Below, in pieces: positions 14,421-22,872 of a stretch of DNA of 64,000 nucleotides. The translations under genes and the position numbers were made by a program. Below the pieces are notes generated by a model, which had not been told where the DNA came from, did no database searches, and worked only from the letters and a program-made list of their open reading frames with translations. The DNA lies in contig NZ_CANRMB010000009.1 of NCBI RefSeq assembly GCF_947631635.1, forward strand, positions 40,172-104,171, given 5' to 3'. How positions within the stretch are numbered: the first letter of the stretch is position 1; each line of letters begins with the position of its first letter. The DNA comes from an uncultured Dysosmobacter sp. (GTDB lineage Bacteria; Bacillota; Clostridia; Oscillospirales; Oscillospiraceae).

Positions 14421-16150
14421 GGACAGAGCTTTTCCGGCGGCTGGCCCGGTTCCTGCGGCCATACGCGGTACAGCTGGCGGTCCTGCCGGTGCTGCTGGTG
14501 GTCACCAACCTGCTGGCTCTGGCGGCGCCGCTGCTGTCCGGATGGGCGGTGGACGCGGTGGGCGTCGAGGCGGGGAAGGTGGACTTTCCCGGCGTGTTCC
14601 GCAACTGCGGCGGGATGCTGGCGTGCTACGGCCTGTCCGCCCTGCTGAACTATATCGTGGCCACCCGCTTGCTCCGGGTGGGACAGGGGGTGTCCCACGA
14701 TTTGCGGAAGGCGGCCTTTGACCGCATGAGCGAGCTGCCGGTGGAGTATTTCGACACCCATCCGGCAGGGGACCTGATCAGCCGCATCTGCTATGACGTG
14801 GATACCGTGAACGCTACCATTTCCACGGACCTGCTGCAGATCGGAACCAGCGTGCTGACCGTGGCCGGCTCCTTTATGATGCTGCTGCTGATCTCACCGC
14901 GGCTGACGCTGGTGTTTTTCGTGACCGTGCCGCTGTCCGCCGTGCTGACCCGCTTTCAAATGAAGCGGGTCCATCCGCTGTTCCGCCGGCGCTCCAAAAA
15001 GCTGGGGGCGCTGAATGGCTTCGCGGAGGAGCGGATCGACCGCCAGCGGGCCATCCGCACCTATGGCGTGGAGGAGGCGGACCTCCGGCAGTTTGAGACC
15101 TACAACCGGGAGGCCTCTGAGGCGTACTATCAGGCGGACCGGGCCAGCGCGGCCCTGGGGCCCTCGGTGAACTTTATCAATAATGTATCCCTGGCCGCCA
15201 TCAGCATGTTCGGGGCGGTGATGTATCTGGGCGGCGGCTTGAGTCTGGGCAGCCTGTCGTCCTTTGTGCTCTATTCCCGCAAATTCTCCGGTCCCATCCG
15301 GGAGGCGGCGAACCTGCTGAGCGAGCTGCAGGCCAGCGCGGCGGCCGCGGAGCGGGTGCTGGACCTGCTGGACGAGCAGCCGGAGGCGGGGGACCGGCCG
15401 GATGCGGTGCCGGCGGATCATTTTCAGGGGGATATCACCTTTGACCGGGTGGAGTTCGGCTACGACCCGTCCCGGCCGGTGCTGAAGGGCTTCACGGCCC
15501 GGATCAAGGCGGGGAGCCTTGCGGCGGTGGTAGGGCCCACCGGGGCGGGCAAGACCACCCTGGTTTCCCTGCTCCTGCGGTTTTACGAGCCGCAGGGCGG
15601 TTCTATCACCATCGACGGCGTGCCGGTGGGCCGGTACAGCCGGGATGGCCTGCGCCGCCGTCTGGCCCTGGTGCTCCAGGATACCTGGCTCTTCGGCGGG
15701 ACGATCGCGGAGAACATCGCCTACGGTGCCCCCGGCGCCACCCGGGAGCAGATCGTGGAGGCGGCGAAGGCCGCCCGCATCCACCGCTTCATCACCTCCC
15801 TGCCGGATGGGTACGACACCGTGCTCACCGACGGCGGCGCGGGGATCTCCAAGGGCCAGCGGCAGCTGCTGGCCATCGCCCGGTGCCTGCTGACAGACGC
15901 GGACATCGTGATCCTGGACGAGGCCACCAGCAATGTGGACACGGAGACAGAGGGGGAGATCAGTCTCGCCATGGAGCATCTGCGGCAGGGGAGGACCTGC
16001 TTCGTCATCGCCCACCGGCTGGCCACGGTCCGCAATGCCGACTGCATCCTGGTGCTGGACCAGGGCGGTGTGGCGGAGCAGGGGACCCACGGGGAGCTGC
16101 TGGAGGCGGGCGGGATCTACGCGGCCCTGTACGCCGCCCAGTGGGGCTGA
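14417..16150 (+). CDS. ABC exporter half, catalytically competent subunit
   Basis: A 577-residue exporter with the same layout. Walker A GPTGAGKTT, Walker B IVILDEATSNVD with the catalytic Glu, and H-loop IAHRLATV are intact, while the signature reads ISKGQRQLL, a deviation expected for the partner whose signature faces the degenerate site. The two genes are coupled by ATGA, so the products almost certainly form one heterodimer in the cell membrane. Nothing in the neighbourhood identifies the cargo; no peptide precursor is adjacent. Confidence 0.9.
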   Translation: MRTELFRRLARFLRPYAVQLAVLPVLLVVTNLLALAAPLLSGWAVDAVGVEAGKVDFPGVFRNCGGMLACYGLSALLNYIVATRLLRVGQGVSHDLRKAAFDRMSELPVEYFDTHPAGDLISRICYDVDTVNATISTDLLQIGTSVLTVAGSFMMLLLISPRLTLVFFVTVPLSAVLTRFQMKRVHPLFRRRSKKLGALNGFAEERIDRQRAIRTYGVEEADLRQFETYNREASEAYYQADRASAALGPSVNFINNVSLAAISMFGAVMYLGGGLSLGSLSSFVLYSRKFSGPIREAANLLSELQASAAAAERVLDLLDEQPEAGDRPDAVPADHFQGDITFDRVEFGYDPSRPVLKGFTARIKAGSLAAVVGPTGAGKTTLVSLLLRFYEPQGGSITIDGVPVGRYSRDGLRRRLALVLQDTWLFGGTIAENIAYGAPGATREQIVEAAKAARIHRFITSLPDGYDTVLTDGGAGISKGQRQLLAIARCLLTDADIVILDEATSNVDTETEGEISLAMEHLRQGRTCFVIAHRLATVRNADCILVLDQGGVAEQGTHGELLEAGGIYAALYAAQWG

Positions 16151-16401
16151 TTTTACCGAAGCTTTACAAAAACATGGTGGCGCCGCGGTCCCGCCGCGTG
16201 GGATACTGGGACCGCCGGCGAAAAACGCCGTTGGACCTCCGCGGAAGGGGCGGTAAGTTACGAAAACGTGTTCGTCAAAAGCTGGAAATCCAAAAATTTT
16301 AACTAGCAGAATGCTGAAAAAATTGCACAGAAATTTATGGAATTCAACTAACGATTGTGAATATTCATAAAAAAACTCCTGCGAAATAGCCAACATATCA
16401 A
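16151..16401. other. Intergenic stretch between exporter and importer operons
   Basis: A hairpin GCGGTCCC/GGGACCGC at 16185-16215 lies 35 bases after the exporter stop, with no T run. From about 16290 the sequence is AT-rich and leads into the importer promoter. No gene-like frame with a ribosome binding site is seen. Confidence 0.5.
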
Positions 16402-16457
16402 TTGACAAAGCAGCAGGAAAAGCATTATAATTGGGATAGCAAAACGCAAACGTTTGC
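16402..16457 (+). promoter_or_regulatory. Promoter and LacI-type operator of the ABC importer operon
   Basis: TTGACA at 16402-16407, 18-base spacer, TATAAT at 16426-16431. The perfect 12-base palindrome GCAAACGTTTGC at 16446-16457 covers the expected transcript start region. It is a LacI/GalR-family type site, possibly a CcpA-like cre, though neither copy matches the full cre consensus. The leader from here to the start codon is about 130 bases. Confidence 0.75.
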
Positions 16458-16586
16458 ACAAAAGAGGGGGTTTCTGATCAAAATCTCCCCGGTGCAGATC
16501 ACTTGTGAGAAATGGATGTGAGGGAAAGAAAATCTGAAAAATGTCACAGGCAAGGTTCCCGGCAAATGACAGAAAGAGGTGTTACC

Positions 16587-18416
16587 GTGTCCAAGAAAAA
16601 TCTTCCCAAGAAACCCCTGACGAAGAAAAGATTGAAAAACTTGATCCTGAACGTGGTGAAGAACCCGTTCAACATGATCGTGCTGGTCAGCCTGATCGTG
16701 CTGTTCTGCCTGATCCTGATCCCCCTGCTGACCATGATCAAGTCCACGTTCACCATGGCCCAGGGCGAGCTTCGGCGGAATCCCGGCGCTCATGTGGGTG
16801 ATTTTACCCTGTACTATTGGAAGTACATGCTCTCCGGCGCCATGGCGAAGGCCGTGCTTTGGGAACCTCTGCTGCACTCCCTGTTCTGCGGCGCCATGAC
16901 CACCCTGATCTCCGTGCCTCTGGGCTCCGTCCTGGCCTGGCTGATGATCCGCACGGATCTGCCCGGCAAGAAGGTCCTGGGCCTGCTGGTCACCATCCCC
17001 TACATGATCCCCTCCTGGACCAAGGCGCTGGCCTGGCTGGCGGTGTTCCGCAACAAGACCAGCGGCGCTGACGGCTTCCTCTGCGGCCTGGGCATTCCAA
17101 TCCCCGACTGGCTGGCCTACGGCCCCATCGCCATCATCCTGTGCATGTCCATGCACTACTACGCATTCTCCTACATTCAGGTGTCCGGCGCGCTCCGCTC
17201 CATCAACTCCGAACTGGAGGAGATGGGTGAGATCCAGGGCGCCAACAAAGCTCAGATCCTGCGCCACATCACCCTGCCCCTGATCATGCCCTCCGTGCTG
17301 TCCGCACTGGTCATGACCATCTCCAAGTCCATCGGTACATACGGCGTTGCCGCCAACCTGGGCAACCGCATCGGCTACTACACCTTAGCCACCAAGATGC
17401 GCGTGTTCATCGACCAGGGCCCCCGCGGCGTGGGTTACGCCATGTCCATTGTCCTGGTGGGCCTGGCCGCTCTGATCCTGATGAGCAACCAGCGCATCAT
17501 CGGCGTCCGCAAGTCCTATGCCACCGTGGGCGGCAAGGGCGGCCGCAGCACCCTGATGCCTCTGGGCGCCGCCAAGAAGCCCATGATGATCTTCCTGGGC
17601 GTGTTCCTGTTCCTGGCCATGGTGATGCCCTTCTTCGTGCTGATCATGGAGACCTTCCAGATCACCACCGGCGCCGGCTACGGCCTCGACAACCTGACGC
17701 TGTACAACTGGATCGGCAAGTCCGGCGATATCGCCAAGTACACCAACTATCCCGGTATCTTCCGCAATCCCGAGTTCAAGAGCGCCTTCCTGAACACCAT
17801 CCGCCTGACCCTGATCGCCTCCATCCTGACTGCCTTCTGCGGCCAGTTCCTGGGCTACATCAGCTCCCGCGGCCGCGGCAAGTGGTACGGCAACCTCACG
17901 GAGCAGCTGGTGTTCGTGCCCTATCTGATGAGCGGCGTGGCGTTCTCCACCATGTACTTCTCCATGTTCTCCCGTCCCCATCTGGGCGGCCTGATCCCCT
18001 CCTTGTACGGCACTTTCACTCTGATCGTTCTGACCTCTGTGGTCAAGCACTTCCCCTTCGCCAGCCGGTCCGGTACCGCCAACATGCTGTCCATCAGCGT
18101 GGAGCTGGAAGAGGCCGCCGACATTGCCGGCGCCAGCTTCTGGAAGCGGATGACCTCCATCATCATCCCCCTGGCGAAGAACGGCTTCATCTCCGGCTTC
18201 ATGCTGGTGTTCATCTCCATCGCCAAGGAGCTGGACCTGATCATCATCATGATGACCCCCACCACCCGGACCATGTCCTATCTGGCTTTCACCTATTCCC
18301 AGGAGGGCTACAACCAGATGTCCGACGCCATCTCCGTGTGCGTGCTGCTGTTCATCCTGGTGTGCTACATCGCCGCCAACAAGATCGGCGGTGCCGACAT
18401 CAGCAAGAGCTGGTAA
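16587..18416 (+). CDS. Fused double-domain ABC permease (FbpB/PotBC-like)
   Basis: A 609-residue permease carrying two copies of the binding-protein-dependent transport domain. Each has the cytoplasmic EAA loop: EEMGEIQGANKAQILRHI (about 215-235) and EEAADIAGASFWKRM (about 510-525), both followed by the I-x-LP type turn. About 12 membrane helices. Such fusions serve iron(III), putrescine, sulfate-like or phosphonate importers. The GTG at 16587 is chosen because AGAGGTG lies five bases upstream; frames starting at 16512 or 16566 lack a site. Works with the two following genes. Confidence 0.88.
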   Translation: MSKKNLPKKPLTKKRLKNLILNVVKNPFNMIVLVSLIVLFCLILIPLLTMIKSTFTMAQGELRRNPGAHVGDFTLYYWKYMLSGAMAKAVLWEPLLHSLFCGAMTTLISVPLGSVLAWLMIRTDLPGKKVLGLLVTIPYMIPSWTKALAWLAVFRNKTSGADGFLCGLGIPIPDWLAYGPIAIILCMSMHYYAFSYIQVSGALRSINSELEEMGEIQGANKAQILRHITLPLIMPSVLSALVMTISKSIGTYGVAANLGNRIGYYTLATKMRVFIDQGPRGVGYAMSIVLVGLAALILMSNQRIIGVRKSYATVGGKGGRSTLMPLGAAKKPMMIFLGVFLFLAMVMPFFVLIMETFQITTGAGYGLDNLTLYNWIGKSGDIAKYTNYPGIFRNPEFKSAFLNTIRLTLIASILTAFCGQFLGYISSRGRGKWYGNLTEQLVFVPYLMSGVAFSTMYFSMFSRPHLGGLIPSLYGTFTLIVLTSVVKHFPFASRSGTANMLSISVELEEAADIAGASFWKRMTSIIIPLAKNGFISGFMLVFISIAKELDLIIIMMTPTTRTMSYLAFTYSQEGYNQMSDAISVCVLLFILVCYIAANKIGGADISKSW

Positions 18417-18457
18417 TCAGCGGGAACTGTGTTTATTGACAGAAAGGAAAGAATGAT

Positions 18458-19579
18458 ATGAGTCGTATCGAATTAAAGCATATTGATAAATTCTATGGCA
18501 GCAACCACGTCCTGCGGGATATCAACCTGACCATCGAGGACGGCGACTTCATGACGCTGCTGGGCCCCTCCGGCTGCGGCAAGACCACCACCCTGCGTGT
18601 GGTCTCCGGTCTGGAAAAGCCCCAGAACGGCATTATGACCATCGACGGCGTGGAGATGATCAACGCCAATGACGCCTACTATGCCGAGCCCAGCAAGCGC
18701 GGACTGAACCTGGTGTTCCAGTCCTACGCCCTGTGGCCCCACATGACGGTCTACAACAACGTCGCCTTCGGCCTGAAGATCCAGAAGATGAGTAGCGATG
18801 AGATCGAACGCCGCGTCATGGACTCCCTGAAAATGATGCGGATCGAGATGTACAAGGACCGCTATCCCACCGAGCTGTCCGGCGGCCAGCAGCAGCGCGT
18901 TGCCATCGCCCGTGCCGTGGCCTCCAGCCCCAAGCTGCTGCTCCTCGACGAGCCCCTCTCCAACCTGGACGCCAAGCTGCGGATCGACATGCGCGCCGAG
19001 CTGCAGCGCCTGCACAAGGAGCTGGGCACCACCATCATCTACGTCACCCATGACCAGACCGAGGCGCTGACCATGTCCACCAAGATCGCCCTGTTCAAGG
19101 CCGGCGAGCTGAACCAGGTGGCCACCCCCATGGAGCTGTACAACAACCCCATCGACCTGGAGGCCGCCGACTTCATCGGCAACCCCCGCATCAACCTGAT
19201 CCCCGGCCGGGCCGAGATGAAGAACGGCCAGCTGGTGGTCAAGAGCGAGCTGGGCGGCCACACCTTCGGCCCCGAGGTCCTGACCGACGAGGAGAAGCCC
19301 GCCAGCGGCGAGTTCGACTGCGTGCTGGCCTGCCGCCCCGAGCAGATCGTCATCGCCCGGGAGAGCGTGGAGGGCGCCCTGCCTGTCACCGTGTACGCCA
19401 GCCAGCCCGCCGGTTCCGAGACCATCGTCACCCTGAAGGCCGGTGAGGAGGAGTTCCTGGTGAAGGAGCTGGGCCAGGTCCACTACGAGCTGGACCAGAA
19501 GGTCTGGGCCATCATCGACCAGGACAAGATCAACGTGTACAACAAGGAGACCACCAGACTCATTAAGCGCGCGGTCTGA
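18458..19579 (+). CDS. ABC importer ATPase (PotA/FbpC-like)
   Basis: A 373-residue ATPase: Walker A GPSGCGKTT (about 36-44), Q-loop VFQSYALWPHMTV, signature LSGGQQQR, Walker B LLLLDEPLSNLD, H-loop VTHDQTEA, then a C-terminal TOBE-type domain (about 245-373) that in this class senses or binds ligand. It powers the fused permease. AAAGGAAAG lies before the start. The wording of the TOBE region does not tell the substrate. Confidence 0.92.
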   Translation: MSRIELKHIDKFYGSNHVLRDINLTIEDGDFMTLLGPSGCGKTTTLRVVSGLEKPQNGIMTIDGVEMINANDAYYAEPSKRGLNLVFQSYALWPHMTVYNNVAFGLKIQKMSSDEIERRVMDSLKMMRIEMYKDRYPTELSGGQQQRVAIARAVASSPKLLLLDEPLSNLDAKLRIDMRAELQRLHKELGTTIIYVTHDQTEALTMSTKIALFKAGELNQVATPMELYNNPIDLEAADFIGNPRINLIPGRAEMKNGQLVVKSELGGHTFGPEVLTDEEKPASGEFDCVLACRPEQIVIARESVEGALPVTVYASQPAGSETIVTLKAGEEEFLVKELGQVHYELDQKVWAIIDQDKINVYNKETTRLIKRAV

Positions 19580-19645
19580 TTCCGCGAGTTTATAGAATCC
19601 CAGCGGAGAATCCCTACATGTTCAAAAACGAAAGGAGAAGACCCG

Positions 19646-20968
19646 ATGAAAAAGAAACTCTTTGCACTTCTGATGGCCGGCGTTATGGTATTCGGCCTGG
19701 CTGCCTGCGGCGGCGACAAGGAACCCGCCGCCACCCCTGACGCTCCCGGCACGGAAGAACCCGCCGCTACCGACGCGGAATGCCCCCTGAACCTGGGCTA
19801 TGACGTGGAGACCAACACCGAGGCCCACGGACCCTACTACGACGAGTGGAGCGACATGACCGACGAGGAGCTCTATGAGATGGCGAAGGAAGAGGCCGCC
19901 GGCGGCGCCGACACCATCAATGTCTACGCCACCTCCTCCAAGATGCTGAAGGTCGTGGACACCTGGAACGAGCTCTATCCCGAGTTGAAGCTGGAAGTCT
20001 CCGACCTGGACTCCGACGAGGTCCTGAGCAAGGCCCAGATCGAGAATGAGACCGGCAACATCACCGCCGACGTGCTGCAGACCAAGGACGTGAACGGCAA
20101 CGTGTTCTTTGAGTACTATTCTCAGGGCATCATTGAACCCTTCTATCCCCGCGACATCTGCTCCCACATCGACGAGGAGAACCTGCGGTTCAGCTATCCT
20201 CTGTATGCCTCCCAGGCTTTCTGGTATTACAACACCGAGGCGTTCCCCGATGGCCAGCCCATCACCAGCTGGTGGCAGATCATCGAGAAGAACGAGGACG
20301 GCAGCCAGAAGTACCGCCTGTACACCAAGGAGATCGGCCAGGAGACCGCATACCTGTCCCTGTTCGCCAGCTTCATCAACTACGCTGACGAGATGGCCCA
20401 GTCCTATAAGGACGTTTACGGCGAGGATCTGGAGTACACCTATGACGCCTCCCAGTTCCCCTTCGAGGTCCCCGAGAACAACGCCGGCGTTGAGTACCTG
20501 TGGCGCTTCAGCCAGTCCAAGATGACCTTCATCGGCGACGGCGACGAGCTGGTGCTGGCCGTTCACAATTCCACCGCTGACGACCCCGCCTTGGCCCTGG
20601 CCTCCGCCGGTAAGATCGGCAACCGTGATGAGTCCGGCTACAACATCGCCTGGTGCACCAACCTGACTCCCTACAACGCGCTGCTGAACGTGGAATCCAT
20701 GTTCGCGGTTGCCGGCTGCGACAATCCCGCCGGTGCCCGTCTGTTCATCCGCTTTGTCACCGGCGGCGCCGATGGCAAGAGCGGCGGTCTGAAGCCCTTC
20801 TCCAAGGAAGGCAACTGGATGCTGCGTGACGACGTTGAGGACGACTGGAACCCCGAGAAGCTGGCCGACCTGGGCGCCCGCGCCAACAATCTGGACGCCA
20901 TCTACTGGAACTATCCCAATGTCCAGGATATGTGGACCCTGTGGCTGAACCAGAACCCCAACATGTAA
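19646..20968 (+). CDS. Extracellular solute-binding lipoprotein of the importer
   Basis: A 440-residue lipoprotein: signal with lipobox FGLAAC (Cys about 21), acidic Pro/Ala linker, then a type II binding protein fold starting INVYATSSKMLKVVDTWNEL and including GNITADVLQTKDVNGNVFFE and FWYYNTEAF. Folds of this kind bind Fe3+, polyamines, phosphorylated sugars or phosphonates. It follows the ATPase by 66 bases in the same orientation and has its own AAAGGAG site. A strong terminator after it separates it from the two genes that follow, though read-through could link them. Confidence 0.9.
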   Translation: MKKKLFALLMAGVMVFGLAACGGDKEPAATPDAPGTEEPAATDAECPLNLGYDVETNTEAHGPYYDEWSDMTDEELYEMAKEEAAGGADTINVYATSSKMLKVVDTWNELYPELKLEVSDLDSDEVLSKAQIENETGNITADVLQTKDVNGNVFFEYYSQGIIEPFYPRDICSHIDEENLRFSYPLYASQAFWYYNTEAFPDGQPITSWWQIIEKNEDGSQKYRLYTKEIGQETAYLSLFASFINYADEMAQSYKDVYGEDLEYTYDASQFPFEVPENNAGVEYLWRFSQSKMTFIGDGDELVLAVHNSTADDPALALASAGKIGNRDESGYNIAWCTNLTPYNALLNVESMFAVAGCDNPAGARLFIRFVTGGADGKSGGLKPFSKEGNWMLRDDVEDDWNPEKLADLGARANNLDAIYWNYPNVQDMWTLWLNQNPNM

Positions 20969-20996
20969 TACTGTGCCGCTGAGTGCGGCCCCGCCG

Positions 20997-21027
20997 GGCG
21001 GGCGGCCAATCGGCCGCCCGCCTTTTT
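20997..21027 (+). terminator. Terminator after the solute-binding gene
   Basis: GGCGGGCGGCC pairs perfectly with GGCCGCCCGCC across AATC, followed by five T. It stands only 16 bases before the next start codon, so it may attenuate rather than end the operon. Confidence 0.9.
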
Positions 21028-21042
21028 AAAAGGAGGAACTCC

Positions 21043-21588
21043 ATGCTAGGCAAAGGCAATCCCATTCAAGAACAAGCGTATAACGAAAAGGTCACCAAGG
21101 CGGCAGACAGCTTCTGGGGCGCCTTCCAGATGACCGAAAACGGAAAGGTGAAGAGCACGCTGCTGCTGTACTCTTTCTGCCTTTGCTGGGTGTTCATCGC
21201 CGTTTACGGCGTACTGTTTTTCTTCCTGCTCGACCCGCTGGATGCTTTGACCACCGGACTGCCGGTTTTTGCCGTGAATCTGGTGGAGTCTCTCGTACCC
21301 ACTGTGATCGGCGCGGCGGTTTGCAGTCTGACCTGGTTTTTGTCCAAGACAGAGAAGCGGCTGCTGCCGGCAGCGTATCTCTGGGTATTTTTGCTGATGC
21401 TGGCCTGCCTCATTACCCTGCTGATCGATACAGACAGCGAGCAGGCTCATATGATCCTGCAAGTTTTCGGAATGTTCGTGCTGCCGCCTCTTGTCATTGG
21501 CGGCGGGTCATCGATATTCCTGTTTTACCGATATTGGAAAAATAAGCCCCCTGTTGCGCCTGCGGCAGAGCTTAAGAAAAGGCAGTGA
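21043..21588 (+). CDS. Four-helix membrane protein of unknown function
   Basis: A 181-residue protein with a soluble start of about 45 residues and about four membrane helices (near 46-66, 75-100, 112-132, 140-165), ending in a short charged tail. The ATG at 21043 follows AAAGGAGG directly after the T run of the terminator. Its stop overlaps or touches the start of the HAD phosphatase. It could be an accessory subunit of the importer; no family is recognised. Confidence 0.75.
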   Translation: MLGKGNPIQEQAYNEKVTKAADSFWGAFQMTENGKVKSTLLLYSFCLCWVFIAVYGVLFFFLLDPLDALTTGLPVFAVNLVESLVPTVIGAAVCSLTWFLSKTEKRLLPAAYLWVFLLMLACLITLLIDTDSEQAHMILQVFGMFVLPPLVIGGGSSIFLFYRYWKNKPPVAPAAELKKRQ

Positions 21589-21593
21589 GACTT

Positions 21594-22358
21594 ATGATCG
21601 ATACCGTATTGTTTGATATGGGCGGCACGCTGGAGGATATTTATACCGATGATGCCAGCCGGGAGGAATCCGCCCGTGAAGTCCTCCGCATCCTCGCTGA
21701 AAAGGGGATCGAGGTGTCCATGGATGTTCCCACCGCCGTCAAGAAGCTGGCGGAGGGCTGGGACCGTTATGCCGCCTACCGCGGCCCTACCAACCGCGAA
21801 TTGAAGCCGGAGGAGATCTGGGGCAACTATGTCCTGACGGAATTCGGCCTGGATTTTGAGACCGTCAAGCCCTTCGCGGAAGAGCTTGCCCACATGTGGG
21901 AGGTCACCTATTACCACCGCAGCCTTCGCCCCGGCGTCGCGGAGATGCTGGAGGGCCTGAAGGGCATGGGAATGAAGCTGGGCGTGATCAGCAATACCGC
22001 CAGCTTGTACCAAGTGTTTTGGATCTTAAAGGAGTACGGCATCCGGGATTACTTCCAGGATGTGACACTGTCCTCCGTCACCGGCTACCGGAAGCCGGAC
22101 CCCAATATCTTCCTGGTCTCCCTGCGCCAGGTGCAGTCTGATCCGGCCACGTGCGCTTACGTGGGCGATACCTTCTCCCGGGATGTCATTGGCCCGCAGA
22201 ACGTGGGCTTTGCCGTGACGTTCCATATCCATTCCCACCTGACGAAGTCCCGGGATAAGGATGTGCCGAAAGATGTGAAGGCTACCTATTCCATCAGCGA
22301 TATCTCCGAGGTCTACACCATCCTGCGGGATCAGGCGGTACAGGACCAGGCAGTATAA
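21594..22358 (+). CDS. HAD superfamily hydrolase
   Basis: A 254-residue protein with HAD motif I varied to FDMGGTLED (nucleophile Asp about 8), motif II ISNTAS, motif III Lys in TGYRKPDPNIF, and motif IV YVGDTFSRDV. The helical cap lies between motifs I and II, as in class I phosphatases such as phosphonatase or phosphoglycolate phosphatase. ATG at 21594 is preferred to the GTG at 21585, which would touch the ribosome site. Placed behind an ABC importer, it may remove phosphate from the imported compound. Confidence 0.85.
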   Translation: MIDTVLFDMGGTLEDIYTDDASREESAREVLRILAEKGIEVSMDVPTAVKKLAEGWDRYAAYRGPTNRELKPEEIWGNYVLTEFGLDFETVKPFAEELAHMWEVTYYHRSLRPGVAEMLEGLKGMGMKLGVISNTASLYQVFWILKEYGIRDYFQDVTLSSVTGYRKPDPNIFLVSLRQVQSDPATCAYVGDTFSRDVIGPQNVGFAVTFHIHSHLTKSRDKDVPKDVKATYSISDISEVYTILRDQAVQDQAV

Positions 22359-22480
22359 CAAGTATAACATATGTAAAAAAGGCCGCCGCTGTCCGATGGC
22401 GCTCCGGCCTGGACATACATGCAGCGCCGCACCGCATGACCGCGGAGCGGCCGTATCCAATACCATGACAGTGCAGCAGG

Positions 22481-22511
22481 GGACCGTTTCCGCCTTCGGC
22501 GGGAGCGGTCC
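22481..22511 (+). terminator. Hairpin after the HAD gene
   Basis: GGACCG-TTT-CCGCC, loop TTCG, GGCGG-GAG-CGGTCC: two stacked helices with a 3x3 internal loop, then CTCTGTTATTT. A weaker hairpin AGGCCG/CGGCCT lies just upstream at about 22380-22410. Confidence 0.65.
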
Positions 22512-22520
22512 TCTGTTATT

Positions 22521-22681
22521 TATAGCAGACATCGAAAATGCTGACAGCAGTTCGGCGGGTACAGGCGGCGCATAACCGCGTATTCCTCCTTGACGGGCGA
22601 CAGCCCGCCTGCGTCGTCATCCTTGTTCTGCACCACCTGTACCCAACTCCTTTGCTGCCATTATTTCTGATGTTTGCTATA
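22521..22681. mobile_element. MITE-like element, copy 2
   Basis: A 161-base relative of 12457-12609. Ends TATAGCAGACATCGAAAAT and the matching right end (22663-22681) are inverted repeats with three mismatches, so more diverged than copy 1. The shared core includes CAGCCCGCCTGCGTCGTCAT and TGCTGCCATTATTTCTGA. It touches the terminator of the feo operon on its right side. Confidence 0.75.
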
Positions 22682-22688
22682 GAAAAAG

Positions 22689-22719
22689 AATATCCCCAGG
22701 CCGCAGGCCCGGGGATATT
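22689..22719 (-). terminator. Terminator of the feo operon
   Basis: AATATCCCC-A-GGCC pairs with GGCC-C-GGGGATATT across GCA; on the minus strand CTTTTTCT follows. Confidence 0.85.
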
Positions 22720-22860
22720 TTAGCGCTTTTGACAGTTGGAGCGGCAGTTGAAACAGCAGCCGTCGCAGGCCGACCCGCAGCCGCCCTTTCGGCGGAGGCA
22801 GGAGCGGAGCGCCAGGAACAGCCATCCGCCCAGCAGAGCCAGGATCAAGAATTCCAGCAT
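22720..22860 (-). CDS. FeoB-associated Cys-rich membrane peptide
   Basis: A 46-residue protein: one hydrophobic helix (about 4-18), then a basic stretch and seven Cys between residues 21 and 43 (CGSACDGCCFNC in the middle). It lies 12 bases after feoB in the same direction, with AAGGAGG before its ATG. This is the small FeoB-associated Cys-rich membrane protein found at the end of feo operons in many Bacillota; it may take the place of FeoC or bind iron at the cytoplasmic side. The role is not settled for the family. Confidence 0.85.
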   Translation of the reverse strand: MLEFLILALLGGWLFLALRSCLRRKGGCGSACDGCCFNCRSNCQKR

Positions 22861-22872
22861 GAAAAGACCTCC

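Noticed and set aside
16566..16586. ATG start of the fused permease at 16566
   Set aside because: The GTG at 16587 has the AGAGGTG site at correct distance, and that site would lie inside the gene if 16566 were the start.
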